A DNA stretch of 64,000 bases, taken from Symbiodinium sp. CCMP2592. Its lineage: Eukaryota; Sar; Dinophyceae; Suessiales; Symbiodiniaceae. Below the pieces are notes generated by a model, which made no database searches, was not told the DNA's origin, and saw nothing but the letters and a program-made list of their open reading frames with translations. Shown in pieces: positions 49,360 to 61,149 of this stretch. Positions within the stretch are counted from its first letter, which is position 1. Each line of letters begins with the position of its first letter. The stretch is from assembly GCA_905221615.1 (NCBI GenBank), contig CAJNDT010003168.1, positions 508,923-572,922 on the forward strand, given 5' to 3'. The translations under genes and the position numbers were made by a program.

Positions 49360-52300
49360 CAAGAGGATTGGTACGGCGACCACGATCGCAAGTGATTTCG
49401 AGTTGCAGCTGCCAGGCGCATGCTACACATCCTTCGCAAGGTTGAAGAGGCTGTGCGCAGTGGTTTCAACTAAGTCGAGGGCATTGAGTGGGTCTTGCGA
49501 GAAGCAGGGTTCTTCGATTGAGCCCGTTTCTGTGACGAGCTCTGTGTTACCATGGGTACTCCGATAGGTTGGGTTTGTGCTCACGACGATTCATCCGGAC
49601 TAAACGTGTCGAGGCTAGTTTCCAAGTGCTATGCTTGAAGTATTCCGGGGGGTGTCAGCCAACAGATGCTTCCATCGTGTCGGACAAAGAGGTCCGGCGC
49701 TGTCCACAAATTCTAAATCGTTCTGCAACGATTTGATGTTTTTCGGGGGTGGAATGAAACACTCCCAGCAAGACCAGAAAACGTGCTAAATGCCAAGACC
49801 ATAGCTCGGTCACGTGTGGGCAACGTAGCTTGGCATGGTGGATTGAGAGCAATTGTCTGGTCACGAAGGCAGATGTTTCTGTCGGCGCAGCAACGAGAAC
49901 TATCAAAGCATCGGGTCGCCCTGCGCTCTCCTCGTGCAGCACGTCATATACGAATGCCTGCCTTCAAGACACATTGTCCCGCATCGACTTTTCTTGGGAC
50001 ATGAATCCACGGAACACCCTTTCTGACAGTGCGGCAGTATCACTGGCTCCAGGTCTCACTCCAAGAAACAGTGCTATTATCACTCACCTGCCACCGACAG
50101 CCTGTCGTTGGCACTTATCTCTCGTCTGTCAGCAGCGTCATTGCCTGATTCTGCTTCGTCCTTGCAGCGTCCACGAATTCGCTTGTCGCGGTTTTGATTT
50201 CGACAGTGCGAAGGCCGAGAGCTTGTTTTTACCACTATCTGCCTTTCAGCCTTGTAGGGTCCTCTAGTCACTAGTCACTCTAGTCGTAAGTCTGTGCTGG
50301 AAGAAGTGTCTCTCGGAGATCTGTGATCCCACCACCTGAGAGTTTCGTTGCATCGCAGTTCACAACGCCCACCACTCCACGACGTTGTTCTCATACTGTC
50401 ATCGTATCCTTCGAATGGCCACGCTCGCCAGGATCTAAACCTCTACCGACAAGTTGTGCAGAAGCAGAGAGGACTGCTGGATCACCAATTAAGGTCCGGA
50501 AGCATTCCACAAATCTGGGCACATTGCGGGCTTGGGCTTGCATCCTGATCAAACAGGTTCCTGCTCGCGATGCGCGACACCACTCCCACGAACTACAAGG
50601 CGACAGTTCTAGATATGTCTGTCGGGCAAGGGACTGTGCCCGGGTGCGCCGCTTGCGTTAGGACGCAGACGTCATCCTCCTTGACCAGCGTGTGCGGCTT
50701 CTGGAGATGATCAACTCTTTCCAAGAGAACGCCGAGGCTGCCCTGAAGTGCTTCGGTGTCTGCCGAATCTGCGAACTTGAACAAGCCGAGGAAATAGATA
50801 ACCTCTTCAATGTGCCGGCTGTCTCGGAGGCGCGAACACAGGTATCACAGGTGTCGGTTGAAGCAGAGAGGACTGCTTCTCTGACTTGGCAGGAACATGA
50901 GGCGCCTTTTTCGTCAAGCTTGTGGGATGATTCCACTGGTGGAGACGCAGCAGGCGCGCATTGTCTCTGCTTGTCCACATCCACACCCTCCGCCATGTCT
51001 GTACGACTGGATTTGCCAGCGGCTAGCGCGGCATGCCCTGGAAACTCCGACATGCTCCAACAGTGCCTGTACAGTAATGTGGTGATAATGAGCCAAGGTG
51101 GCCAAAGCATGCCAAAAGGCAGTGTGGACAGAATTGACCCGAGCCTTCCAGGCTTGCCAGGCCCACTGCATCCTGTGCCGGATAAGTATACCACACTGGG
51201 TGATTTCACTGCAAAGTCAGCTCTTGCATCCAGCCTACCGTGCCTAAATGCAGACTCAGATTCCCAAAGGCAGCTCCGAAAAGCGTGAGCGACCGCTGTA
51301 GGCTGTAGAGTCTGAATTCATTGGCTGCACTTGAGCTGCGAGAATGCAGCCTTGCGAGCGTCCGAGTACGTGGATTGGTTTGAAGACGGGCTGCAAAGAG
51401 CCGGCCCGCAACTAGTCTAGTCTTCGGCGGGCTTCTCTTTGCAGGAATGTCTACAAGAGCCTACAACAGCTTGCATGATGCAGAGAAGTGTGAGACGGAA
51501 AGCTAGGAATGCATCGGCATCTTTGCTGGTGTTAAGGGAGAGCTCATGTCAATAGGCATAACTTTTGGATCCCCCACTTTGACATCTCGTCCCTGGCAAT
51601 AACCTGCACATTCACAGGGTCCACTTTCCTGAAAGGCAGTCTGCCTTAGCGCGGCGTTGGCTCGCCATTGGCTTCTAGACAGAGGCACCTCACAAAAGAG
51701 GGACCAAGCTAATGCTGCAGAGGGCAAGCGCTAGCTTTGTTACGATCTCATTTTCGAGAAGTCTTTTGCAAAGGCACATCGACTTCTCCTGCAGAGACCA
51801 GTCTAGGTCCATTGCCAAGCTAGAGAAAAAACGGGCCTGCGTGGCTGCAAAGCAGTAAAGCACTTCAGCCGCACCTGCACCTGAAGCGACAAGTTAAGGC
51901 CTAAACTTGCGAAAGTCTCCTTCATTCTGGCCGAAGTCGCAGCAGGTATTGCGAAGAGTCTCGTGCCATGGAGGCTGCTGCAAGTTTATGTCCTACTGCT
52001 CGGTGACTTGTCATCGCGGATGGCGCACACGAGCTTGGTATTTTGTCGCTGATTCGGAGTGTTTGCCAGATGTTTGGGCAGCTTGACATCACAGGCCGAG
52101 GCTGGCGCAACCCCACAGTTCGAACGAGAAGACGATAAGGTATGCTAAGGCTGTATGTAAAGATGAGGTCAAAGGTTCGAAGTCTCGAGCGCGCGGCTTC
52201 CATGTATGCAGGACTAATTGGTCCAGATGATCTACAGAAAGTCTTGAGCACCTCATTGCACAAGAAGGAATCTGCTTTCAGCGTTGCCAGCGTCTTGTTG

Positions 52301-52400
52301 CTAGCCCTGCTGCTCGGAAGGACAACAATATCAGACGCTTCACGGACATGGTCCGACACTAGGATTTGCCCATCCTTTTTGGAAGCTCTCGGCAACATCT
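49360..52400 (+). other. Sparse region with one weak candidate exon
   Basis: An open frame over 50661-51288 begins with helical, protein-like sequence (LLEMINSFQENAEAALKCFG, VCRICELEQAEEIDNLF; about 50690-50820) and then loses coding character. No family is assigned. Nothing else is supported in this stretch. Confidence 0.3.
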
Positions 52401-52439
52401 ACAAGGGTGACGAAACAAGCACCTACGAATTGTCCTGTT

Positions 52440-52540
52440 GTGAAGTCGTCGAGGTCAAGGAGTTTGACCTGAACGGTGATGGATATCTAGATCCTCAGGA
52501 GTTCAGGCGGGCAATTGCTTGCAGGCACCACTCAGTATAG
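52440..52540 (+). CDS. Terminal exon with a canonical EF-hand
   Basis: Reads EVVEVKEFDLNGDGYLDPQE followed by FRRAIA and a stop at 52538-52540. The loop DLNGDGYLDPQE has acidic or oxygen ligands at positions 1, 3, 5, 9 and 12, so it should bind calcium. The open frame upstream (from 52142) contains a hydrophobic stretch, VASVLLLALLLG, but may be intron. The rest of the calcium-binding protein was not located. Confidence 0.6.
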
Positions 52541-55500
52541 CGTAGCTACGCTTAGCTCCTTCATGTTGCTTCTTTGTTTGGGTCAGAACTACTCAAGTTG
52601 AGGAAGATGCTGCGAGCAGAAGAGCCGTGGAATGAAGGGGACTCCTCCACGGCTGCCCCTGCGCCCCTGGCTAAGCTTTCAAAGCCCATCAAAGCCCCAT
52701 TCCATGGAGCTTATCATCCTCCTGCCGTCAGGTCCTTGCGCTGACTCGAAGAGAGCTTCAGCTTTCGGAGCTCTGGCACAGCCCCAAAGTATTGCAGCAG
52801 CTGGTCTTGTCTTACAGGTGCAGCAAGGTTCGGACAGCATTTCTGCAGACAAGCAATGGTGACGACACGGGATGGGATTGCTGCTTTTTGTATGGCATTC
52901 TTCAGCTTACTGGTTCGGCAAGCAAGCAACGGCCTTGCGAGCGATCCAACAGCTTTAACACAATGCATCATGAACAAATTTTGGGCTTCTTCTTCTAGCG
53001 ACCGCAGGCGACTAACAACGTCCATGCTTATCAATGCAGATGTGCTTCTGACGCAAAACGCACATCAGTTCGTAATGTTTTTTGTCAATGCTCTTGGCCA
53101 CAGGCACGGGTGCCAGCACCAGGACTCAGACACACCAGAGTCGCAGCCTAACAGCCTCGACATACTGCCGCAGTCTTCAGATGTTGCATATCCTTGCGTG
53201 TCGACGCAACCGAGTTCTGTGTTCGAGGCACTGGGCAAAAGCACCGGCAATAATCGTTCTGAAATTGTGAGAATATGCGAATCGCAAGTCGGCGATTTGG
53301 AACACCGAGCGGCTGCACACAGTTACCACAGTCGTTTCAATCGCTGGCATGTTTGCTGCGAAGACTCTAGCTAATGCAAACGCAAAAACAGGGCTTGACA
53401 TGCTCGTCTTGACGTGAGCATTCCTGCCAAGGCTGCGCACGACATGTGTCACCCTCAAGACCTGACGGCAAAGTTGCCCCCAGATGTCTGCATCAGCGAA
53501 AGAGCGTGAGATTCGGATCTTCAAAATGTTGTCGCTTGTTTCAGGCTGATTTTTCGTGTCGTCTGTTGCACGTAGTCTGAATGCGATCTCTGCCTTGTGT
53601 TGCCTATTGAGACAATGCTGCTTCTGGTGCTTGAGTATCGAAGTAGATTTGAGAATCTCAGATCATACTTGTAGCTTCACGGATGTCCTCTGAGCCGTTG
53701 ATACACGCCGCTGTTATGCTATTGCGCCGCTGCTAGTTGAAACGGCTTGCCGTGAAGCGCCATGAAGCGAAGTGCGGAAGACGCCTTTGGAGGTGGGGTG
53801 CTCCAGCGAAACGGCCATTGACACAAGTCGATAGAGTGAGATCCGAACTTCGAGCCCTGCTCTTCCAGGTGTATTTCAACCTACAGGCCGACGGCGATGA
53901 TTTGAGCCTTAGGTCTTAGGTGATGTTGTGTCCGGGGCAGTAGGCTTCACCGGAAATGAAGGGAACATGCAGGAGTTGGGCATGAGACTGGAAGCAAGAG
54001 CCTCATCAGACTCAAAGCTCAGGGCGCAGATTTGATGTCGCAATCTACAAACACAGTGAGTTGGTCGGACTCGTGTCTAAAGACCCTTTGTCTCAGCTGT
54101 GGGCATTTCGCATATCTCCATCTCCTTCGTCTCTTTGTGTCTGCCTGCGCCTCGGCCTCGTGACCTCGTGTCGAAGGCTTCCTACATTATTTTCAGACTT
54201 CGTTCTATTTTCTTCACCAGGACACCAGCTTTTGAATAGCAATGCACTGCCACCAGACCGAGCCACACTCTTGTACGCTGAAGGTGCTGCCATGCTGGAT
54301 CCAAAAGCTTACTTTGCACAGTGGCAAGCCGCAGCCCAGCAGGCCGCGCATACTATGCCGCTTCCCATTATATAGATCAAGATGGTTGTGATGTGCTGTC
54401 TTCTGCTCGAGGCAGCGACAATACCACAGTCAATTTCTCAGTTTTGGAAGAGTCCATTGCCTCCGATACAGACCCGACCTGCTGTTGCTGGAGTAAGGCT
54501 AAGCCCTGAAGAGGACACCGAACAGGATGCTGTATTGCAGCAGGTCCTTCGGGTTGCTCTTCGTGCACTGTGCTTGCAGCTGCGCGCAGTGCAGAACAGT
54601 TTGAGCACGCACACTGTAAAGCACTGCAGCAACAGGTGTCGTCCCTTTCTGCTGTGCGTTGTGCAGCTCACGTCAAGGAACTTTGGCCCACTGTCCAGTC
54701 GGCAGATGCTCAGAACATGGTAATTACCCTGTGGCTGCTCAAGCAGGAAAAGGGCCAGAACTTCACATCCCTCGTCGCGATTGAGGCACTGTTACTCATG
54801 CCGCTTGTGGCTTGTGGGAACATCGAGAACGCAGCGTCATCGAACAGGCCCTTTGCACTATGGCAACGAAGAGCTCGTTCAAATTGAGAGAGGATCTTTT
54901 CAGACAGCCTCATGTTGGGTCCTGATCCATGCAGCCATGCAGAGGGTGACGGCTTCGGTCAGCAATTGACCGCTGGAGCACTGATGAGGTTTTCATTCGC
55001 TCACATCCAAGGTCAAAGCTCTGTGCAAGAAAATCCAGGCACTGAGCTTAAGCTGCAATTTAGCACTTCGCATGCTGTCATGTTGTGTAAGCTGCGCTAC
55101 GTTGTTAAATCCTGCATCGGGGTACCTCGAGGCTCCAAGACTTTTGTCGGCTTGCAACTCGTGTGCGACGGCTGCTTTTGCTTTCTGCTGGTTGAGGCTG
55201 CTGCCGCTGCAGTGCTGCTCCCTGTAATTGGATGCTGCTGCCGCTGCTCTTCTTGGCGTTCCTTTCCGGGTGAGTGTAAGCCTTATTTTCTACAAGGTGC
55301 AGCTGAGCTTCGACCCGTCTGAGAGGAGCTCCTGAGCCAGCCGCCGCCAGCGCTTGATCTCCGGGACCTCTCGCGAGCAGCAGCCTTCCCAGCTGTCACT
55401 CATGGCTGTGCACAAGACACATCTTCCTCGTCTGCCAGCAGTGAGGCCGAAGCCTTGGCCAAGTTTCCAGAAGAAGCACGGGGCAACGCCGCCATGAGCA

Positions 55501-55640
55501 TGGGCACCAGCCCCAGATAGCCCCAGGCCCAGGCCAAACCCCGGGGCCCCAGCGAAGTTGTGCCCAGCCGAGAGGAGCAATTGCTAACTCCATGAGCTGG
55601 CGGCTCAGCGACGCCATAAACGCCTTTCACATCGCAGGCT
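52541..55640. other. No supported gene
   Basis: Many overlapping open frames of 60-170 codons, none with a recognisable motif or splice-consistent continuation. Confidence 0.35.
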
Positions 55641-55653
55641 TTTCTCTCTGATC

Positions 55654-55953
55654 TTGTTTCGAGGCCAGCTGAACACCACCGACTGGAGCGCAGACACAGC
55701 CTCCAAGTTGTTGTGGTCCATGGCAAGATGCGGAGACGGTGAAGAGATTCGAAAGAACAAGCACGTGGTGTCGCACGTGGTCAAGGCCGTAGGGGCGCGC
55801 AAAAATTGGCTCAGGCACCGCACTGCACGGCAGGAGTTGGTGCGTGACAAAGGACGTCGGATACAAGAGCTGTCTTACGACGGGCTGGTGCATCTGCTTT
55901 GGGCACTGAGCTCAGCCAGAGCGGTCGCGAATGTCAGCGACGCCAAGCTGTGA
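55654..55953 (+). CDS. Candidate exon of a helical-repeat (OPR/FASTK-like) protein
   Basis: The frame shows WSADTASKLLWSMARCGDGE ... VVSHVVKAV ... LSYDGLVHLLWALSSARAVA, stop 55951. The repeated 'LxxLLWSxA / LxxLLWALA' pattern resembles the helical repeats of octotricopeptide or FAST-kinase-like organellar RNA-binding proteins, which are abundant in dinoflagellates. Only about two repeats are visible. The assignment is tentative. Confidence 0.4.
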   Translation: MFRGQLNTTDWSADTASKLLWSMARCGDGEEIRKNKHVVSHVVKAVGARKNWLRHRTARQELVRDKGRRIQELSYDGLVHLLWALSSARAVANVSDAKL

Positions 55954-57993
55954 AACGTGTCATCACACATTGTGTGCACCGTCAGCCAGGCTGTTGCGAA
56001 GGCACGTATTCAAAAGCGCGGTGTGGACAGGCAGACAGTTCATACGCAGGAGCTCCGCATGGCACGGCTGCACCTCCCTGGTAGAACTGAAAACCTCGCT
56101 TGAGAGTGACTTGAAAGCGGGGATCCCGCTACAACAACTTATTCCTCGTATAATTTGTTTTTCGCAGAGCAATAAGACAGAAGACAAGGTTTGGGGTGAG
56201 GGGGAGGGAGGGGAGGAGGAGGTACATGCGATGCAGGAAAGTGACAACTTCCTGTTCCAGCTCACATCAAGACGCATATGCGATGAGATCGACCGGATTC
56301 CGGTCACGCCGGATCCTCGGTCACTACGAAGGTTTGCCTTGAAGGATGCACAGTCACCGAGCCGTGCAGGCTTCTTGCCGACGTCGTTCAGATTCATCAC
56401 GAAATTGGCATCAAAAACGAAAGGTTGTTCAGAGTGCGATTCTCAGGAATGCGCTGTACATATGCTATCAGTCATTGATCTTCGCACCAAGGCCATTTGC
56501 CCCAAAATCGTTTCCAAGCAGAAGGAGCTTCGGGAAGATCAGATGGCCAAGTGCATCAAGGCACCCGTGGCACCCGGGACCGTTGAGCCTTGAGGTCCGG
56601 CGCAGACTCCTGCAATGACAGACTTCGACAGGCTTACACGCGGTTCATGATCCCATTGAAGGAGCAAGCACAGGGCTTCAGGACTGGATATCGTATATAG
56701 ATCTTTGGCACGAACTTACACTTACATGCGGTGTGAGGACCATGGCAATTGTTCAGAAGGGTGACTTCTTGAGGCCTGGCTTGTTGGTTGAGAGTCTGAA
56801 GGGTTGCGGCCCGGGCTTCCTGCTTTCAGGCCGTCGGACAAGCCAAAGCCGATGGGGAAGAAGACATACGAGAAGCCTCAGGTCGCAGCCCTGAGAAGCT
56901 GAGTCCTTGAGTCGTTTTGCTGAACTGAAGCGGAAAGGCGCTGTATCCCGACACCCAGTTGCACTCGAAGTAGTGATCAAAGGCTTTGCAGGTTCTTGCT
57001 GACAGAATACAGCATTCCGGCACCCTCCGGAAAATGACTGCAGTCGAACCGAGGAGGCTGCTGCATGGAAGAAACAGCTCATTTGCCGTACCCTTTCTAT
57101 GCTCCGTACGGCTGCTTTAGAGCAAATTTCTGTGAGGAAAATCCTTCCGCAGATCACTGGCCCACAGATGATCGAGACGACACCTGATAGCGTGTTACTA
57201 GTACCGATAAGCAGAAGCACGTCGATAGCATAAATGCTGGCAGAAGTCTGCTCCTAAATATCCGTTGGCAGCGAAAGCGCTATGTAGCACAGTTTGTCAA
57301 CATGACTTCGGGGATTCGACTGTTCGACGAGGAGGTGCCAATTGACGTAGGTGAAATCGTTTTGTTGATATCACTTGGACACGCAGGCATACCTACTCAT
57401 GGCATCGTGCTGGCAACATCTGCTGGGAGCCTATGCTGAACCGAAGCTGTTGAATCCCTTGGCGTCTTTAGCTCACTGACTGAGGTCCGCTGAAAGGCCG
57501 ACACTGGAATGCACTCGAGGAAGATGTGAGGATGCCTCGCACTTCAACATCGTCGAGGCAGACGAGGTGGAGCCCAAAGTCATCTGCCACTGTCCCAGTG
57601 TAACTGCAGCAGCACACATGATGTGGAGAACCAAACTAAGTCTTGAGCTTCCCGTACACGCGGAGACCGGAGTGAAGTTTTCCTTAATCAGAGTCAATTG
57701 AGCGCTTCTCACTTACTGTAAGTGATTGTGTGCACCAAGTAGAGTGCATCAACAAAGCAGTTCGTGAAGGAATTGACTTCGCAGTTGGGTCTTGCACTGT
57801 ATATTTTTCCAGCTTCGGTTTAAGTCTGACGTCGACCTCTTAACAAACTCATGTGGTCGCATCGGTTTGAAAGTTTCAATGAAGGAGCCGTATCGAGCAC
57901 TTGACTCTGAGATGTTCTGAGCACTGAGGCCCTCAAGAAGTTCCGCTGTTTGGCCGCAGGGGCGGGGTGGCAGAGCCTTGCCAGGGCGAAAAC
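55954..57993. other. No supported gene
   Basis: An open frame over 55931-56593 includes hydrophilic sequence (HAMQESDNFLFQLTSRRICD) but no recognisable domain. Nothing else is supported. Confidence 0.3.
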
Positions 57994-58518
57994 ATGCAGA
58001 GCCAAGATGAGCCACGGAAGGTGCCGTTGCCCATCGAACGGAAAGCGACGTCTCATGAAACATCACCTCTTCCGGCAAGCATGCAAGCACAACCCACGCA
58101 GCCAGTGTGCGCCAACAAGCCAGTCAGCGACGGCCGTCGCAGACCGCGCACGGTAGCAGATCTGGCCAGATTCTGCGATGACTCTGCCGGCATTGCAGAT
58201 GGCATGGAAGTCATCAAGCGGGCCAGGAAGAAGTACGCCGAATCACTGTCCCAGGCAAGTTCCTCACAGGCATCATCTGAGCAGCACAGGCCTCTAGAGC
58301 TCTGGACGGCGTTCTCTACAGAAGTGTACGTTTATAGCAGAGTGTGCAGGCACAATGCTTGCACGGCACCGCTTGACCTTCGTCAGCGAGCGGCATTGGC
58401 AGACGTCATCGAGGACAAAGCGGGCCCCGGTTTCCCACGCCTCTCAAACAGCACATGCCAAGGAGTTAAAGATGGATCCGCTCGTGAAGAAGTTCTTTTC
58501 GCGGCCAGTCAACGTTGA
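57994..58518 (+). CDS. Hypothetical protein, possible exon
   Basis: 174 codons from ATG 57994 (MQSQDEPRKVPLPIER) with TVADLARFCDDSAGIADGM and VIKRARKKYAESLSQASSS, helical and hydrophilic. After about 58440 the next frame (ELKMDPLVKKFFSRPVNVDR) looks equally natural, so a splice or frameshift may switch frames. Family unknown. Confidence 0.3.
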   Translation: MQSQDEPRKVPLPIERKATSHETSPLPASMQAQPTQPVCANKPVSDGRRRPRTVADLARFCDDSAGIADGMEVIKRARKKYAESLSQASSSQASSEQHRPLELWTAFSTEVYVYSRVCRHNACTAPLDLRQRAALADVIEDKAGPGFPRLSNSTCQGVKDGSAREEVLFAASQR

Positions 58519-58619
58519 CAGGCCGACTGCTTTCCTTACGCAGGGTGTGCCGATGCACACGCAGATACCTGTTCAGTCGTTAGGTTGCGGAAATCCTCGT
58601 ATGCACGTATAGCCCTGCA

Positions 58620-59920
58620 ATACTTTTGACGTTGAAGTGCAAGAGTTGCAATGACATGATGTGGTTTCAATGATTCACCCAAGAAGCTTGTCCGGTAAAC
58701 TATACTGGTAAACGAGCACAGAAGCAACAGAGCCACGATCACACTGTTCAGACGCTCTGTAGCGATCGGGGCGATGGGATGCAATGGAAGCAAGACGAGC
58801 TTGCAAAAGGCCAGGCGACAGCATTTGCTTCTCCTGACAATGCAACTCCCTGCTTACATGGTTCCCGCCAGGAGGTACCACGGGCCCCAACCGCCAGCCC
58901 TCTTAGAGAGGAGACTGAGTTTTCAGCTTTTCGGCCAAAGCGAACTGGAATTCCAAGATGTTTGTTCTCCAGGAACCTCGAATTCTGCTGGGCCGGAGGG
59001 CGCCACATCACCTGGCAAATGGCGCTTCGCCCGCCTTGAAACTCAAGGCCATGCTACTGTCATGCTTGCTCAAAGTTGGTTGTCCGATGTCCATCTTTAC
59101 CTCAGTGCAGAGGAACTACTTTTATCAATGCTGCTGCATCGGCAGGGTTTTGAATAACCATCTATGTGATACTGACTCGTACATCTGACCAGGTTATGCA
59201 AATGGACTTGGAATATGCGCGTGACAAGAATTCTGACTGGAGTTTTTGTGACAATCATCCGGCTGTCAGGAGGAACGTCGCCTAAAGGCAATGGGAGTCC
59301 TCGACAAGGAGGAGCCTCTTCGCGCATCCAGAGTTTCGTGTCATCGTGTCGATTCTCGCGTGTCAGGAGGACTTGAGCGCTAGGCTGCTCCGCCGCGAGT
59401 TCTTGGCTACGACAAAAACGGCGACCCTGTCCCGTCCGCTCAGGTGTTTCAGCCTGGAGAAGAACCGTGTCTCTGAAACGGAGAACACCACGGAGTGGAG
59501 CGACTCAAGCTCATTCCTGGGCGAGGCAGCTAAAGGCGGTTCTTTCCTCCGAGCTTTACACCGGAACCTGTATCGCCACGCAGGCGTTTCACTCCACGTC
59601 CTGCAAGAGACGATTAGTCATAAAGGGGCCGCTGAAGGATGCATTTGGCCTGAGCCTCAATGACACTTTATTGATCAGTGGTCTGCGGTTCGATTGCAGG
59701 CGTTCGGCTGAGGCCGGGACCAGCGCTCCCTCCGACGCATTTGCCATGACATGCGGATGTGCGCATGCTCCTGGCGCGTCTGGGCGAGGCTTGGCCGAGC
59801 GCGAGGAAGACGCTACAGCGCTTCCCGCGCGGGGGACCCCGGTGTGTTTGCAATCATGTGCGGAAGGTGTGTGCGTGTGTATAATGCAAGAACACATTAT
59901 GATAAGATATGACGAATATA
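58620..59920. other. No supported gene
   Basis: Open frames without motifs on both strands. Confidence 0.3.
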
Positions 59921-60480
59921 TTTCTATATATATATATATATACATACATATGTATGTGTGTATGATTTGTGTCTGTCTGTATGTCACGAAAGCTAGCTCT
60001 GTTGAGGTTGCGGGAGTTGTCCTTTAGCAATTCACCTTGTATTAAGGCACAAGGGAAAAACAGGGTTTGCACCTGATCAGGTGGGACGTCCAAGAGTTAA
60101 GGTGGGGGGTGGGGGGGGAGGGGCCGCCCCCCCCCCCCCCCCTCACCTCGTTCATGAAGCATTTTCGAAGGATAAGGTGCGGCGCGCCACCCTTTTTTCC
60201 CCTTTTTCGAGAAGGTTGCGGCGCGTGGGATAAGGTAGAGGGGGGGGCCCTCCCCCCTACCCTCAAGTCTCTCCCCCTCCCCCCCCTCGCAAGGTCCCTC
60301 AGTTTGCTTCTGTTTGAAGTCTGTTGCTTGCGCTGCGGCTTGGCTCCAGCTCTTCCGTCTCTCGCGCAGCGCTTCGTCCGCTTCTTTTCCCCTAGCTTCC
60401 GTCGCCCTCTTCTCAAGTATGTATGTACGTATGTACGTAAGTATGCATGTATGCATGCATGTATGTGTGTGCATGTGTGT
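59920..60480. repeat. TA, poly-G/C and GTAT simple-repeat cluster
   Basis: Short TATATA run (59924-59945), runs of G and C of up to about 18 (60107-60140, 60238-60290) and a GTATGTAC/GCATGTAT tract (60417-60480). Repeat-derived open frames here are not genes. Confidence 0.85.
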
Positions 60481-60840
60481 CGGTCGGTGAGAGAGACAAA
60501 AAGAGCCTGTGCCGAGGCTCTGCAGCCCGGAGGCATCCGCCTCGACGACTTGTTGCTAGGACACCATTTTTCGAGAAGTTCCGCTGCCGCTGATCGACGG
60601 CTTGCCGAGCAACCGGTGTCGTTGTGTGGGAAGAGTTGAGCAAAGGAGTGAAGCTGGCATGCTTGTCGTACACTGATGATCAGCCCTGATCTCAGCGATG
60701 CGAGATGATGCGAGTCAGAGACATTCAGAGACCTGCAGAATGCGGCTTTGCCTCGAGCGAGGCGTGGGACTCTCGAAAGCCTCGGTGGCACGCGGAAGGC
60801 GATCGAGATGATCGCCGGAGGGTAGCAGCCCTGAAGTGCC

Positions 60841-61149
60841 ATGCCGCCTTCCCACTTTTTCTCGTGGCCATTTCATGAGGCCCGAGCGGGCACGGCGACC
60901 CTTGTCCGAGATCTTGCAGGGCTTGGGCTACACCGTGGACCGGATATTTTCCCACCTCTCACTTTTCGGGAGTGTGAGGACTGCACGGGCCCTGGGTATT
61001 GTGTCCCTCTCCGCTTCATTTCATGCCCACATTGCTGGCGCATTGTTTCACAGACTCACAGACAGGTTGATGCCCATGGGTTCATCGCCCACAACGAGCA
61101 GGATGCATCAGCGATGGACATGAACGCTGTTGATGACAGAGGTTGGTAG
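60841..61149 (+). CDS. Candidate Cys-rich exon
   Basis: From ATG 60841 the frame reads through FRECEDCTGPGYCVPLRFIS and CPHCWRIVSQTHRQVDAHGF to a TAG at 61147. The spacing CEDC ... C ... CPHC could bind zinc. No homologous family is recognised. The beginning of the frame may be intronic. Confidence 0.35.
   Translation: MPPSHFFSWPFHEARAGTATLVRDLAGLGLHRGPDIFPPLTFRECEDCTGPGYCVPLRFISCPHCWRIVSQTHRQVDAHGFIAHNEQDASAMDMNAVDDRGW

Noticed and set aside
52140-52170. tRNA-like GGTTCGAAGTCTC stretch
   Set aside because: No matching acceptor, D or anticodon stems could be drawn around it.
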